Positions 19,801 through 28,530 of a DNA stretch of 64,000 bases are shown piece by piece. Numbering within the stretch: position 1 is the first letter of the stretch; each line of letters opens with the position of its first letter. Position numbers and translations under genes: made by a program. This DNA comes from Rhynchopus sp. YZ270_cl-10 (taxonomy: Eukaryota > Euglenozoa > Diplonemea > Diplonemida > Diplonemidae). The notes below the pieces were generated by a model, which saw only the letters and a program-made list of their open reading frames with translations, was not told the origin of the DNA and did not search any database. The stretch spans positions 1 to 64,000 of the forward strand of contig OZ037879.1 in the NCBI GenBank assembly GCA_964035575.1, in the 5' to 3' direction.

Positions 19801-22399
19801 ACCTAAGCTCAATAAAAGACAGAGAGAAGCAGTTGAGAGTGTTCAACTCTCTGTGACTCAGGGCAAAGGCGAGATGTTTCTGCTTCAGGGTGCTGCAGGG
19901 ACTGGAAAAACGTTTACCTACCAGGCCATGCTCAGTTGGTGCAGAAGCCACAGAGGGGTTCCGGCGCAAAGCGACACGCATCGTCCAAACATTGCCCTTG
20001 CAGTCGCAAGCTCTGGTATTGCAGCTATGCTCCTGCCTGGAGGGAGAACTTCTCACAACAGGTTCAAGTTTCCTCTTGATCTGTACCCAGACGACCACCA
20101 CTCTGTCTGCAAACTCACAAAGGAGATTGAGGATCTCATCCGCGCAACAGACCTTATTGTATTTGACGAGGTGGTCATGGCAAACAGGGGCCACATTGAA
20201 CTTCTGGACAGAACCTGCAGAAAGGTGACCGGAAAGACCATGTGGTTTGGTGGAATCACTGTGGTTCTTGGTGGTGACTTCAAGCAGATTCTTCCTGTCA
20301 CTGAGGGAGACAAGAGTGCCACGCTGAAGAACTGTCTGCATACTTCTCCTCTATTCAAAAAAATGAAAATGCTGTCGCTGACCGAGATTATGAGGCAGAG
20401 AGATGACAAGGACTGGGCCAACTACCTTGGAACCATTGGCGATGGGTCACGCAACGCTGATGACGGTTCCATTACGCTCTGGAGAACCCTCTACCGAAAG
20501 GACAATGGGAATTATGTTGTTCCCGAAGATCTAATCACCCACGTCTTCCCTGGGATCGGGAAAGGGGTGGTTGGAAATGGCATGATCCTTGCACCGACGA
20601 ACAAAGCGCAGAAAGCAATGAACAACATTTGTCTCAAGAGGCTGCGTGGGGAACAACAAGAAGAACTTCGTGAGTTCCATCTGACGGGGAAGGACACTTG
20701 CCTGGAGGAGTCTGTTGATGAAGAATCTGCCATTGACTCAGACGTGATGAATGCGTACCAGCAGACAGGCATACCCGACCACTGCATCACGGTTAAAGTT
20801 GGTGCTCCCTTGATGTTGCTCAAAAACCTTAACCCACCAAAAGGTCTCTGCAATGGAACGCGGTTTATTGTGACTGGCGTGACACAACTCAACATTCAGG
20901 GAAGAATTGTGGGCGATCCTAAAAGAGCTGGAAGGGAAGTGAATATTCCAAGGGTAAAGAACACGCCTGATGAGAAGAAGGCTGGCTTTAGCATGCAGCG
21001 CGTCCAGTTTCCTGTTGCACTTTCCTTTGCCTCCACGATAAACAAGTCTCAGGGACAGACCCTCGATAGGGTTGGACTCGACCTCACAGAGTCACAGTGC
21101 TTTGCACATGGGCAGCTGTACGTTGCTTTGAGCAGATGCCCAAAAGCAGAGTATGTCAGGGTCGCAGTGCCTCTGAAGACATGGACCGCAGCAAACAGAA
21201 GGATCGTTGTTGAGCCATACAGAGTGTCGAACCCGGTCTACAAGGACATGCTCAAATCTGTTTCCGACCAGGGACTGGAGGGAATCTTCATGCAACTCAC
21301 TGAGGCTGAAGAGGCCACGCTACAGAGTTACCACATCCTATCTGACAAAGAGTACTCCGAACAGGCCCACATAAAAGCAAATATGCTTCCTCCGCCAGCT
21401 AAAGACCTGAAGTTCTTCGCCCCAATGCCTATGCAGTGTGAGAGCCTGCAATTTGAAGAGACTGTAGATCTTGTTCCACAAGAACTGGTGGATTTTGAGC
21501 CAACTAAGAAGAGGAAGAGAGAATGTGCAATAAAGTCTTTTTCCAAGAAGAAGCAGAAGAAGAACCTTCCAGCACCTGAACACAGTTATACCACATCCTC
21601 TGTTGGAAGCACCTCTACCCTTATGAACCCGCGCCAGTGTGAGGAGGGCCAGTTGATGGCGGATAGCAAGAGTCTTCTCAGGGGTGGGGTGTACCATGTT
21701 GGGCTGTTGAATGACGATATGGCGTGGCAGATGGGGGTCGCACTGAGCAACCTGGAGAACCATAATGCACAGAACCGTCCGAGCTCTTCCGAACTCTTCC
21801 CTGACAGCCTCCACAAGTCTTCAGGAGAGACACGGCTGAAGAAATACAGAGATGGCACTCCTTTCTACACGATGGAGTGTGGTTGGGCCGCGCTTAACTG
21901 GGTGCTGGTGTATCTGAAGTATGATAGGCTCACCTTCTCACAGATGCAGAGCTGTCAAAAGTGCACTGCACAAATTCTGAAGGACGCTGTAAAGAATTTC
22001 ACGCCCCATGATATACCTGCAATGCAAGATGTAGAGGTTAAAAGAGAAGGATGGTTTTCGTTTGACGCCTTGGTGAACGGGATGAGGGCCAGAACCGGAG
22101 ACGAGTGGAAGGCGTCGTATCCGTCACCAGAAGTTGAGGCGATGACCAATGTTTGTGCAGTATTGTTCTGCAACGGGAGTGCGAAAACTGATGGGCACTA
22201 CCTTACTGGACTCCTCAATACAGACGATGGCACGTGGGTTCTGAAGGACACTGACTGCGAAGAGAAGACCTTCCCTAATGAGGAAACCTTGTTCAGACAC
22301 TGTCTAAAGAATGGTTTCATCGCGTACAGGTGTCATCGTCTGCGGAATGAAGGTGGACCACTGGAGGATTACAACTGGTTTGGAAGTCATGATGCGTGA
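16832..22399 (+). CDS. Helitron 1 Rep (HUH-Y2) / PIF1 helicase / Josephin-like protease
   Basis: About 1855 codons, open after the frameshift; the first codon is TTG, so this is a continuation rather than a true start. Order of domains: zinc motif CKKCG...GICC (residues 5-27); Helitron-like N domain (PLCFPLIHLYPQKNTGW, about 250); HUH histidines 477 and 479 (PHLHLLLW); catalytic tyrosines 634 and 638 (RYLFKYLFK); SF1 PIF1-type helicase with Walker A GAAGTGKT (1020-1027), Walker B DE (1112-1113), GGDFKQILPV, and TINKSQGQTLDRVGLD with LYVALSR near 1400-1440. A lysine-rich, NLS-like stretch follows near 1560-1580. The C-terminal domain (about 1660-1855) has CGWAALNWVL (C1683), GWFSFDALV (W1741), H1789 and WVLKD (D1806), the spacing of Josephin (MJD) deubiquitinases. 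Rep nicks and joins DNA and the helicase unwinds it during rolling-circle transposition. The protease role is inferred. Confidence 0.9.
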   Translation: MTWACKKCGAKLFAGEVRGEGKYGICCNRIKARDIPAAIDFENEDHKKLFSEKKFLENSYRLNSYHQMAMALHTPHQLFSNATGVHNIVLKGKGMKRIMGLSADAETRNQTWFVGGLNEQDRALKGLHEMEMVPELHTLYLDIRTLLQDNWYVRMYRRASVLMSTAEDNERVAINFDDLRGPEKTGQEYANAAAEDELRAVYTVSAGTEGYEDAANRQQYSVFLQGEAYGEEGRDRYNSVMTDFDARFEPLCFPLIHLYPQKNTGWRHNRKDDKTSNPYSGVSAQQYGCFHLFSRVTDKNPSGEPGPALVARKLTEYFFLQLGIRAITQRISYHSQQIVKKYATEEFLKEARVTKVVENRRVTTHDATNDTETATTTLYASYPRGKRARIQDLNDSLALKARLGCPDYFLTMTANPHWPEILRELRTGERPCDRSDIVHRVFNIKMAELEKMLKDNALGTYQAMVRVVEYQKRGLPHLHLLLWVAKEHKPKSASIFDMAVSCQLPDPETQKDLYNLVSEQMMHTKCDTVPSARCKVPGPDGNARCKQRYPKNFRKDTLASETGMYSCGMRPDNEITSAVAEKDQARAAKLAKEGKTHPSCRDNRYVVPYNIVFLIKFMSHFNIEAVGSPVVIRYLFKYLFKDEETANVKVSLPDGEKNKTDECMSYLTGMHIGSLEAIGYLLGTKMRYIDPGVVRLDVHLSGQQRLYYFPGKEADALDKAKDTTLTAWFANGNAKRDPSSEFQGIQYLNYITVPEYFSFSREEAAWKLRKSYMFCQLTQSLVPTIRSRAAKSHLLAIGRLYRTPVLNKELQALRTILMVRKGATGFDDLMTVEGEKCKSFTAAANAMGLLQDGELVKLTLEDAVKTTVSGRCLRFTLAVLLSSFDIPSEKMRDLWKTYKVELCKRPLKKGEIEPSDPSNPDTVSFQEENEALLDIQNVMRNICGSDVELKVFGLPTPTAAVRSANDGVSWVMKDEIYNMEEQWQEWEKIEPKLNKRQREAVESVQLSVTQGKGEMFLLQGAAGTGKTFTYQAMLSWCRSHRGVPAQSDTHRPNIALAVASSGIAAMLLPGGRTSHNRFKFPLDLYPDDHHSVCKLTKEIEDLIRATDLIVFDEVVMANRGHIELLDRTCRKVTGKTMWFGGITVVLGGDFKQILPVTEGDKSATLKNCLHTSPLFKKMKMLSLTEIMRQRDDKDWANYLGTIGDGSRNADDGSITLWRTLYRKDNGNYVVPEDLITHVFPGIGKGVVGNGMILAPTNKAQKAMNNICLKRLRGEQQEELREFHLTGKDTCLEESVDEESAIDSDVMNAYQQTGIPDHCITVKVGAPLMLLKNLNPPKGLCNGTRFIVTGVTQLNIQGRIVGDPKRAGREVNIPRVKNTPDEKKAGFSMQRVQFPVALSFASTINKSQGQTLDRVGLDLTESQCFAHGQLYVALSRCPKAEYVRVAVPLKTWTAANRRIVVEPYRVSNPVYKDMLKSVSDQGLEGIFMQLTEAEEATLQSYHILSDKEYSEQAHIKANMLPPPAKDLKFFAPMPMQCESLQFEETVDLVPQELVDFEPTKKRKRECAIKSFSKKKQKKNLPAPEHSYTTSSVGSTSTLMNPRQCEEGQLMADSKSLLRGGVYHVGLLNDDMAWQMGVALSNLENHNAQNRPSSSELFPDSLHKSSGETRLKKYRDGTPFYTMECGWAALNWVLVYLKYDRLTFSQMQSCQKCTAQILKDAVKNFTPHDIPAMQDVEVKREGWFSFDALVNGMRARTGDEWKASYPSPEVEAMTNVCAVLFCNGSAKTDGHYLTGLLNTDDGTWVLKDTDCEEKTFPNEETLFRHCLKNGFIAYRCHRLRNEGGPLEDYNWFGSHDA

Positions 22400-22539
22400 T
22401 GAGGGTGGGTTGATGATAATTTTATTGGGGGGAATTGGTGGGTTGAGGGTTGGATTGGGTTGTTTTTTGTCATGTTCATTCTTCTTTGTTTTGTTCATTT
22501 TTCTGTTTTGTTAATTTGGTCTGTTATTTTGAAAAAAAA

Positions 22540-22569
22540 GACAGTGGCCCCATCAAAAAAATCACTGTC
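22540..22569 (+). other. Hairpin downstream of the Helitron 1 gene
   Basis: GACAGTG and CACTGTC form a 7-bp perfect stem around a 16-nt loop, flanked on both sides by A-runs, 140 bases past the stop codon. Helitrons carry a hairpin just before their 3' end, so this is the best candidate for the terminal structure. No CTRR follows within the expected dozen bases, so it could instead be a transcription terminator-like fold. Confidence 0.4.
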
Positions 22570-22593
22570 AAAAAAAAAAACAATCATTGTATA

Positions 22594-23092
22594 AAAAATC
22601 CACGTCCTGGGCTGGACGTTAAATTGCATCCGGGGGCCCTTTTGTGGCACTCCTCCTGAAACTCTATGAAGGTCTGACCTGAGGGTAAAAGGTGCTGGGT
22701 ATGCTACCCTGGGTGCTGAAGGCAGGCACACAACATGTGTGGAGGGACCTGCAGAGCCCTAGCCAAGTGAAGCCAAGGAGGCCCCCCTAGGAAACTAGGG
22801 AACGGATTGGAAGAGACCTCGCCGGTAGCCGGGAACCCTCCCTGGGCTAGTACAATGATGAAACTTCAATCTAAAGTCCACACCCATGTGGCGGCCGCTT
22901 TGGCATGCGTCTGTAAGGACAGCCTTGACTGATACTTTCTGTATTAGCACACGATTGCCTCCCTGAAGGCTACGTAGCTACCTGAGTACAAAAAAAATAA
23001 TAAATGGGGTAAAACGCCACCTGGGGTCACAAGGCCCAGGCTCCTACCTTTCTTGGTAGGGGAGCTGTTGAGTGACCTATTGTAAGTCAATT
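22594..23092. other. Unassigned non-coding stretch dense in short perfect hairpins
   Basis: No ORF. The base composition is more balanced than the flanks. Several clean stem-loops are visible: CCCTAG-GAAA-CTAGGG with a GNRA tetraloop (about 22786-22801), CACACA-ACA-TGTGTG (about 22727-22741), CCACA-CCCA-TGTGG (about 22880-22893) and CCTACC-TTTCTT-GGTAGG (about 23043-23060). This suggests a structured RNA or the structured 3' end of a retroposon. It does not match the snRNAs, 5S rRNA or tRNAs I know. Identity unknown. Confidence 0.45.
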
Positions 23093-23097
23093 CAGGT

Positions 23098-23548
23098 GAA
23101 ATGGCTAATAACAATATCTCAGGATGTCTACAATGCACGAAAATGCAAAAATCTTGGGTATATGGGGTTTTTGGGCACATTTGAACTCATTGCGGGGTCG
23201 CACGATTTGATTGGAGTATCAGACAATTCATAGAATTGAACCTATGCAACAAACACAACATTTTGCGGGAAATGGCTAATAACCATGTCCAAATGTAGTA
23301 AACATGCACAATAATGCAAAAATCTTGGGTATACGGGATTTTTGGGCACATTTGAGCTCATTGCGGGGTCGCACGATTTGATTGGAGTATCAGACAATTC
23401 ATAGAATTGAACCTATGCAACAAACACAACATTTTGCGGGAAATGGCTAATAACCATGTCCAAATGTCGTAAACATGCACAATAATGCAAAAATCTTGGG
23501 TATATGGGATTTTTGGGCACATTTGAACTCATTGCGGGGTCGCACGAT
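23098..23548. repeat. 171-bp tandem repeat, about 2.6 copies
   Basis: Units start at 23098, 23269 and 23440 with GAAATGGCTAATAAC. They contain AAAAATCTTGGGTATA, TTTGGGCACATTTGA and CATTGCGGGGTCGCACGAT. Copies two and three are nearly identical and the first is more diverged. The third runs into the 5' flank of the recombinase-like ORF, so that ORF may have been inserted into, or carried with, the repeat. Confidence 0.9.
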
Positions 23549-23669
23549 CTGATCCTATCAATCGAAACTAAAACGAAAAGCTTCCATTTCTTTTCCACAA
23601 ACCTGCATCATTTCACCCATCCAAAATACACACACCACTTCAGTCATACACATCCTCATACACAAAATA

Positions 23670-24140
23670 ATGCCCAAAACACACAAGCAACAGCTGGAGG
23701 ATGACATAGTTCAATACTTGCAACTTCCTGTAACATCTGGCCCTGTAGAGCTTACTCTGCACAAGGCAGTGGTGGCTGTGATATGCTACGGAGGACTAAC
23801 TGAATCCGAATGTGCGAGTCTCCTAACCAAGGACATGACGAGTGACGATTCTGGTGCGATCTTCGAATATAAGGATGGCGAGAAGCGCAAAACATTTTTA
23901 ATTCCAACGGACACTCCAGGGTACGAAGCAATTCACAACTATGTGAGCGTGCGTACGGGTTTCACAAACCCCCACTTCTTCCTGCATTGTGACGTGTCCA
24001 GGTTTTTTCTTAGAAACAGAAAGATCGCAGTAACCGCAGTGTACAAGATCCCACGCAGCATGGCTGTGGCCCTAGGCACGAACCCTGCAAGGTACAGTGG
24101 AGGCACCCTCCGCAGGATGCGTGCATGTCTGAGCCAGTAA
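23670..24140 (+). CDS. Tyrosine-recombinase-like fragment
   Basis: A 156-codon ORF starts MPKTHKQQLEDD after an AT/CA-rich leader. The patterns LHKAVVAVICYGGLTESECASLL, then a beta-hairpin-like segment (EYKDGEKRKTFLIPTD), then ARYSGGTLRRMRACLSQ follow the order of the catalytic domain of tyrosine recombinases (GLR-xSE helix, then the H-S-L-R-R-type helix). The ORF is much shorter than a full enzyme and looks like a relic. Cryptons, DIRS-type elements and cellular recombinases are possible sources. I cannot tell which, and no reverse transcriptase lies beside it. Confidence 0.5.
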   Translation: MPKTHKQQLEDDIVQYLQLPVTSGPVELTLHKAVVAVICYGGLTESECASLLTKDMTSDDSGAIFEYKDGEKRKTFLIPTDTPGYEAIHNYVSVRTGFTNPHFFLHCDVSRFFLRNRKIAVTAVYKIPRSMAVALGTNPARYSGGTLRRMRACLSQ

Positions 24141-24646
24141 ATTTGTTTTCTTTGTATCTCTTTCTTTTCTTTACTATGTTTTGTTTTCACATATACCGCT
24201 TTCATTAAGGTACAGGTTATACTGTGTCACGTTTGTGGGGTGTATGGGTTTATGGGTTTTCTGGGTTTGTAGTTTTCTGGGTTTTGTGGGTTTTTAGGGC
24301 TTCGGATTATTTTGTAGTAGTAGTATTTTAAATCGTCTTGAATTTTTTGGTAGTGGTAGTATGCGGGTATATTAAAGTATCTTCAATCAAAAAAAAACAA
24401 ATAAATTGTCACAGCAAAAACAAAGAAAGGAAGCTATATAATATACTTTTTCCTTTTTCCAGGAAATTTTACCCCCCCCCCCAATTCACACACCACAACA
24501 GAGTAGTAACACTATGTTAGAGTAAAACCAAATGGAAAAGCTCATACATCGTATTGGATAGTTGTAATCTAGCATAATTACGCTTCACATACACCAGCCT
24601 GCTATCAGCCACACCAGCTAGATAACGATGGTTGCTCACTTCTCGT
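24141..24646. other. Non-coding gap ending in a Helitron 2-type edge motif
   Basis: T-rich DNA with GGGTTTATGGGTTTTCTGGG-type short repeats (about 24236-24296), then A-rich sequence with a C-run at 24472-24482. From about 24590 the sequence (CACATACACCAGCCTGCTATCAG...) resembles the CAACCACACCAGCCT edge found before each GCGGGTTT tract further right. It leads straight into a single GCGGGTTT unit at 24647. No gene seen. Confidence 0.55.
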
Positions 24647-24654
24647 GCGGGTTT
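24647..24654. repeat. Single GCGGGTTT unit at an element junction
   Basis: One unit lies between a Helitron 2-type 5'-edge motif on the left and CTAATTATTACGGGTTTGAG on the right. This is the shortest of the junction tracts (1, 4 and 36 units, plus a one-sided tract of 21). Confidence 0.75.
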
Positions 24655-25388
24655 CTAATTATTACGGGTTTGAGGGGTACAAAATGGCGACGCTGCGGGA
24701 TTGCTGGATCGCGTGGTCCCAGTATTTCTGATATGACACTCCGGTAGACTGGGGCCCAAAAACGACGTAATGTACTGGGTTTGGATGTTAGCATTTTCTG
24801 GCAATATTTTAAAATTAAAAATGAGTACGAATACCCTGTACTACCATGTATTCTGTATAAAATAGCCGTAAAATTACGCCACATTTAACCACAACTACTC
24901 AAAATGTGAAATCTGTTGCTTTAATGGACTCATAGAGCATTTTTATAACCTGGACATGGGGGTCAGATTCCACTTTAGAGCACCTAAAATTTGGTCAAAA
25001 TAATTTTTTTTCACTATTTCTGCCTCTGGGTATCTAATTATTACGGGTTTGAGGGGTACAAAATGGCGACGCTGCGGGATTGCTGGATCGCGTGGTCCCA
25101 GTATTTCTGATATGACACTCCGGTAGACTGGGGCCCAAAAACGACGTAATGTACTGGGTTTGGATGTTAGCATTTTCTGGCAATATTTTAAAATTAAAAA
25201 TGAGTACGAATACCCTGTACTACCATGTATTCTGTATAAAATAGCCGTAAAATTACGCCACATTTAACCACAACTACTCAAAATGTGAAATCTGTTGCTT
25301 TAATGGACTCATAGAGCATTTTTATAACCTGGACATGGGGGTCAGATTCCACTTTAGAGCACCTAAAATTTGGTCAAAATAATTTTTT
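24655..25388. repeat. 379-bp tandem repeat, left block
   Basis: One full unit (24655-25033) is followed by a second that is cut at 25388 by the Mutator-like insertion. Units begin CTAATTATTACGGGTTTGAG, contain CTGGACATGGGGGTCAGA and end with TTTTCACTATTTCTGCC. The copies look identical by eye, which implies very recent duplication. The unit start is the same sequence that ends the second Helitron family (CTAGTTATTACGGG), so these units are probably copies of its 3' region. Confidence 0.92.
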
Positions 25389-25458
25389 GGGGAATAGTCA
25401 GTTATACCCTACCCTTTTTTTGAAATGGTCAGAGATACCCGAAAATAAGTTCAGATAT
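25389..25458 (+). repeat. Left terminal inverted repeat of the Mutator-like element
   Basis: A 70-bp arm pairs with 27463-27532 with one mismatch, at position 18 (A versus G). Fold-back blocks of ATACCCGAAAATAAG continue inside the arm to about 25530. Confidence 0.88.
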
Positions 25459-27462
25459 ACCCGAAAACCAGAAATAGGGCATAACTGACTATATCTGAAC
25501 TTATTTTCGGGTATCTCTGAACTTATTTGGGGTACCCACTTATTTGGGGGTACCCCCTTTGATTTTTTGCCCAGTGGGTGAGTGACCCACCATGAGGGAA
25601 TGCGACAGCAGAGACAGTATTGAAGCAGCATGGTATGATTTTCACCCCTCTACCCCACACACAGCCACTTTTAGTGGGGGTAAATACCCGCAAACCCGCA
25701 AACCCTTATACATGGTCCCTCGCTTCGCTTGGGAACCATTAGTGCAGCAGGAAACTCTCTGTAGCGTGAAAAAAGGCTACCTTATTTCGCGGAAATACAT
25801 AGTTATTACCACTTTTTTCATTAACCTCACCCTTCCCGACTACTGCGTTTGTATACCATAACTTAATCACACCCCACATTTACACTCATCACAGGATCGT
25901 GAAATCTGAACTGCATCCGTGATTGCGATGAGCGCCGCTCTCCGACATTCAACAACTCAAAATCCAAGGCTTCACCCAAATCAATCTATTCTAGATTTGT
26001 TTGTGGACGAAGACCTGGGGGTGGGAACACTTTGTCAGTCACTGCTATAGCCATTAACCCAGGGAGCATAGCTAGTGCAAGAAATTCGACTTTGGAAACC
26101 TTCCGGAAAGTCTGTCCTCTGCTTACGGAGGACGAGGCACAAGAAAATATTGCGTTCCCCCAGAAAACCAGTGCACATTTCACACTCCTTGTGGGTGGTC
26201 TTGTTGCCTTTTTTGTCACAGTAATTTTGGCCCAGGCATGCTCTTGAAGCATGACAATTTAGTGTGTATGGGGCAGGGTGTTGTTTTGTTCTGAATTCTC
26301 TTTGTTATAACATCTAAGTCAATCGCGGGTGGTGGTTTGTGTAGCGTGAGGCACTCTTTTTAGCAAACTTCCTGCGGCTGCTAAAGTGTTATTTCTTCGG
26401 ATTTAACAACGTACAGCGTAACATAGTGGTTTAGCCTGGTCGACACAACCTTTGATAGATATGGGATAACCAACCCCCTTCGACCCCTCGTGGGTTCACT
26501 GAACAAGCCCTCGTGGTAGTTAAACGCGATTGACATTTACATTTCTTAGAGATGAAAGAACAAGATAACACTTCTGTACCCGCGCATCAAAATTGTGGAA
26601 AACTTTGCACCCCAAACACCCTCAACAACGCCCGCCAAAAGGCGCCCCTTGTTGCTGGGAGTTGGTTCTCATGATACCTGCACAGCGGGCATTCCTCTGA
26701 GTCCAACGCATGTTTGGCCTGTCTGCGGCGTTGTACTTCAGGTGCACGAAGACAGGGTCTGGTGGTAAATTTTGCGTAGTACTGCGACGTAGTGCTGCGT
26801 GGGTCTGGAAACCTGGGTACCTGGGTACAGGAAATTTGTTGTGGAAGACATCAACCACCATGCATTGAGGAGGGTAAGACAGTGTTCGCAGTTTCTACCT
26901 GATAGCATTACAACATTTAACTTCTCCACGGGGGTCTTGGGCCGTTCACTCGGTTCTACCTTGACTACCGGAAGATATTCTTGAGGCCTTTTTGGTCTCT
27001 AGAATATCCGGTCTTCCCGAACGGAGGCACACTTTGTGTGTTACTACGACCTGGCAATTTCCAGCAGTAGGTTAAGTAATCTTTCTTGTAAATTGTTGGA
27101 TCATTATCTCCTCAGTGCATGAATGCCCCACGTGACTGGACACTTTTGTGTTTGTCATGTGGAGCTGTGGTTGCTCTTTCACGACTTTTTTCCTGTTCCT
27201 GGGTACCTGGACCTGGACCTGGTATCTGGGTATCTGGGTATCTGGGTATCTGGGTATCTGGGTATACCCGAAAACCAACTTTTTTGGGGTACCCGAAAAA
27301 AGTTGGCGATATGGTCAGACATGCCCGAAAATAAGTTGAGAAATAGTCAGAGATACCCGAAATACCCGAAAATAAGTTCAGATATTGGTCAGTTATGCCC
27401 TATTTTTGAAAATGGGGCATCTCTGACCAATATCTGAACTTATTTTCGGGTATCTCTGACCA

Positions 27463-27532
27463 ATATCTGAACTTATTTTCGGGTATCTCTGACCATTTCA
27501 AAAAAAGGGTAGGGCATAACTGACTATTCCCC
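27463..27532 (-). repeat. Right terminal inverted repeat of the Mutator-like element
   Basis: The inverted partner of 25389-25458. Just inside it, ATCTGAACTTATTTTCGGGT-type blocks are tandemly repeated (27430-27490). Further in, GGGTATCT repeats about five times (27229-27265), so the right subterminal region has expanded relative to the left. Confidence 0.88.
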
Positions 27533-28354
27533 TAATTTTTTTTCACTATTTCTGCCTCTGGGTATCTAATTATTACGGGTTTGAGGGGTACAAAATGGCG
27601 ACGCTGCGGGATTGCTGGATCGCGTGGTCCCAGTATTTCTGATATGACACTCCGGTAGACTGGGGCCCAAAAACGACGTAATGTACTGGGTTTGGATGTT
27701 AGCATTTTCTGGCAATATTTTAAAATTAAAAATGAGTACGAATACCCTGTACTACCATGTATTCTGTATAAAATAGCCGTAAAATTACGCCACATTTAAC
27801 CACAACTACTCAAAATGTGAAATCTGTTGCTTTAATGGACTCATAGAGCATTTTTATAACCTGGACATGGGGGTCAGATTCCACTTTAGAGCACCTAAAA
27901 TTTGGTCAAAATAATTTTTTTTCACTATTTCTGCCTCTGGGTATCTAATTATTACGGGTTTGAGGGGTACAAAATGGCGACGCTGCGGGATTGCTGGATC
28001 GCGTGGTCCCAGTATTTCTGATATGACACTCCGGTAGACTGGGGCCCAAAAACGACGTAATGTACTGGGTTTGGATGTTAGCATTTTCTGGCAATATTTT
28101 AAAATTAAAAATGAGTACGAATACCCTGTACTACCATGTATTCTGTATAAAATAGCCGTAAAATTACGCCACATTTAACCACAACTACTCAAAATGTGAA
28201 ATCTGTTGCTTTAATGGACTCATAGAGCATTTTTATAACCTGGACATGGGGGTCAGATTCCACTTTAGAGCACCTAAAATTTGGTCAAAATAATTTTTTT
28301 TCACTATTTCTGCCTCTGGGTATCTAATTATTACGGGTTTGAGGGGTACAAAAT
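27533..28354. repeat. 379-bp tandem repeat, right block
   Basis: This continues the left block after the Mutator-like insertion: the remainder of the interrupted unit, two full units (27566-27944 and 27945-28323) and a 31-bp start of another that breaks off at 28354. With the left part this is an array of at least four units into which the transposon jumped. Confidence 0.92.
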
Positions 28355-28530
28355 TTCGACCGAGCGCACCCACCACGCGCAGCGTGGTGGGGGCGCGAGG
28401 GAGAGCGGAGCGAGCCTTTACGCGCAGCGTGAAGGCGAGTGGAGCACGGGGGGTCTGGGGGGGCAGTGCCCCCCCTGAAAAATTTTTGAAGTTAGGCAGT
28501 CCTGATTTGGGAGTTTTTTTGTAGATTTGT
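28355..28530. other. GC-rich hairpin cluster interrupting the 379-bp array
   Basis: This segment replaces the expected repeat after ACAAAAT. It contains CACCACGC-GCA-GCGTGGTG, a similar CTTTACGC-GCA-GCGTGAAG fold, GAGCGGAGCGAG, and GGGGGGGCA-G-TGCCCCCCC with a 9-bp stem. It is followed by TGAAAAATTTTTGAAG, itself an AT hairpin. It looks like the structured end of a mobile element, but I cannot assign the family. Confidence 0.5.

Larger units (their letters stand above)
13431..22569 (+). mobile_element. Helitron 1, rolling-circle transposon with Josephin-like protease
   Basis: I delimit this element by its coding content: two accessory genes (13494-14273 and 14413-15311), a relic (15566-15931) and the Rep-helicase gene (16098-22399). 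A 7-bp-stem hairpin follows at 22540-22569. The exact ends are not proven, because I could not place a clean 5' TC or 3' CTRR. The left side abuts the G-rich satellite. Apart from one frameshift at about 16830, the Rep-helicase coding sequence is full length with all catalytic motifs, so the copy is recent or was recently active. The insertion of AAACCCGC-type scraps in an intron and exons is unusual. Confidence 0.8.
25389..27532. mobile_element. Non-autonomous Mutator-like DNA transposon, 2144 bp
   Basis: The element begins GGGGAATAGTCAGTTAT and ends with its inverted complement. The outer 70 bp of both ends match with one difference (25389-25458 and 27463-27532). It is flanked by a 9-bp target duplication TAATTTTTT (25380-25388 and 27533-27541), and the uninterrupted 379-bp units carry this site once. 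Long terminal inverted repeats and a 9-bp duplication fit Mutator-like elements. Internal CAGATA/ACCCGAAAATAAG blocks repeat and fold back near both ends. Small ORFs in 26.0-26.9 kb (for example minus strand 26622-26929) are unassigned, and no complete transposase was recognised. CCCGCAAACCCGCAAACCC lies at about 25688. Confidence 0.85.

Noticed and set aside
23180-23460. Possible group I intron, because of TTGCGGGAAA and ATTGCGGGG words
   Set aside because: The words occur in each 171-bp tandem unit and the other core elements are not seen.
26622-26984. PiggyBac- or DDE-type transposase remnant in the Mutator-like element
   Set aside because: Only weak Cys spacing (RCAGIMRTN...GGRC) in short ORFs of different frames; not enough to name a family.
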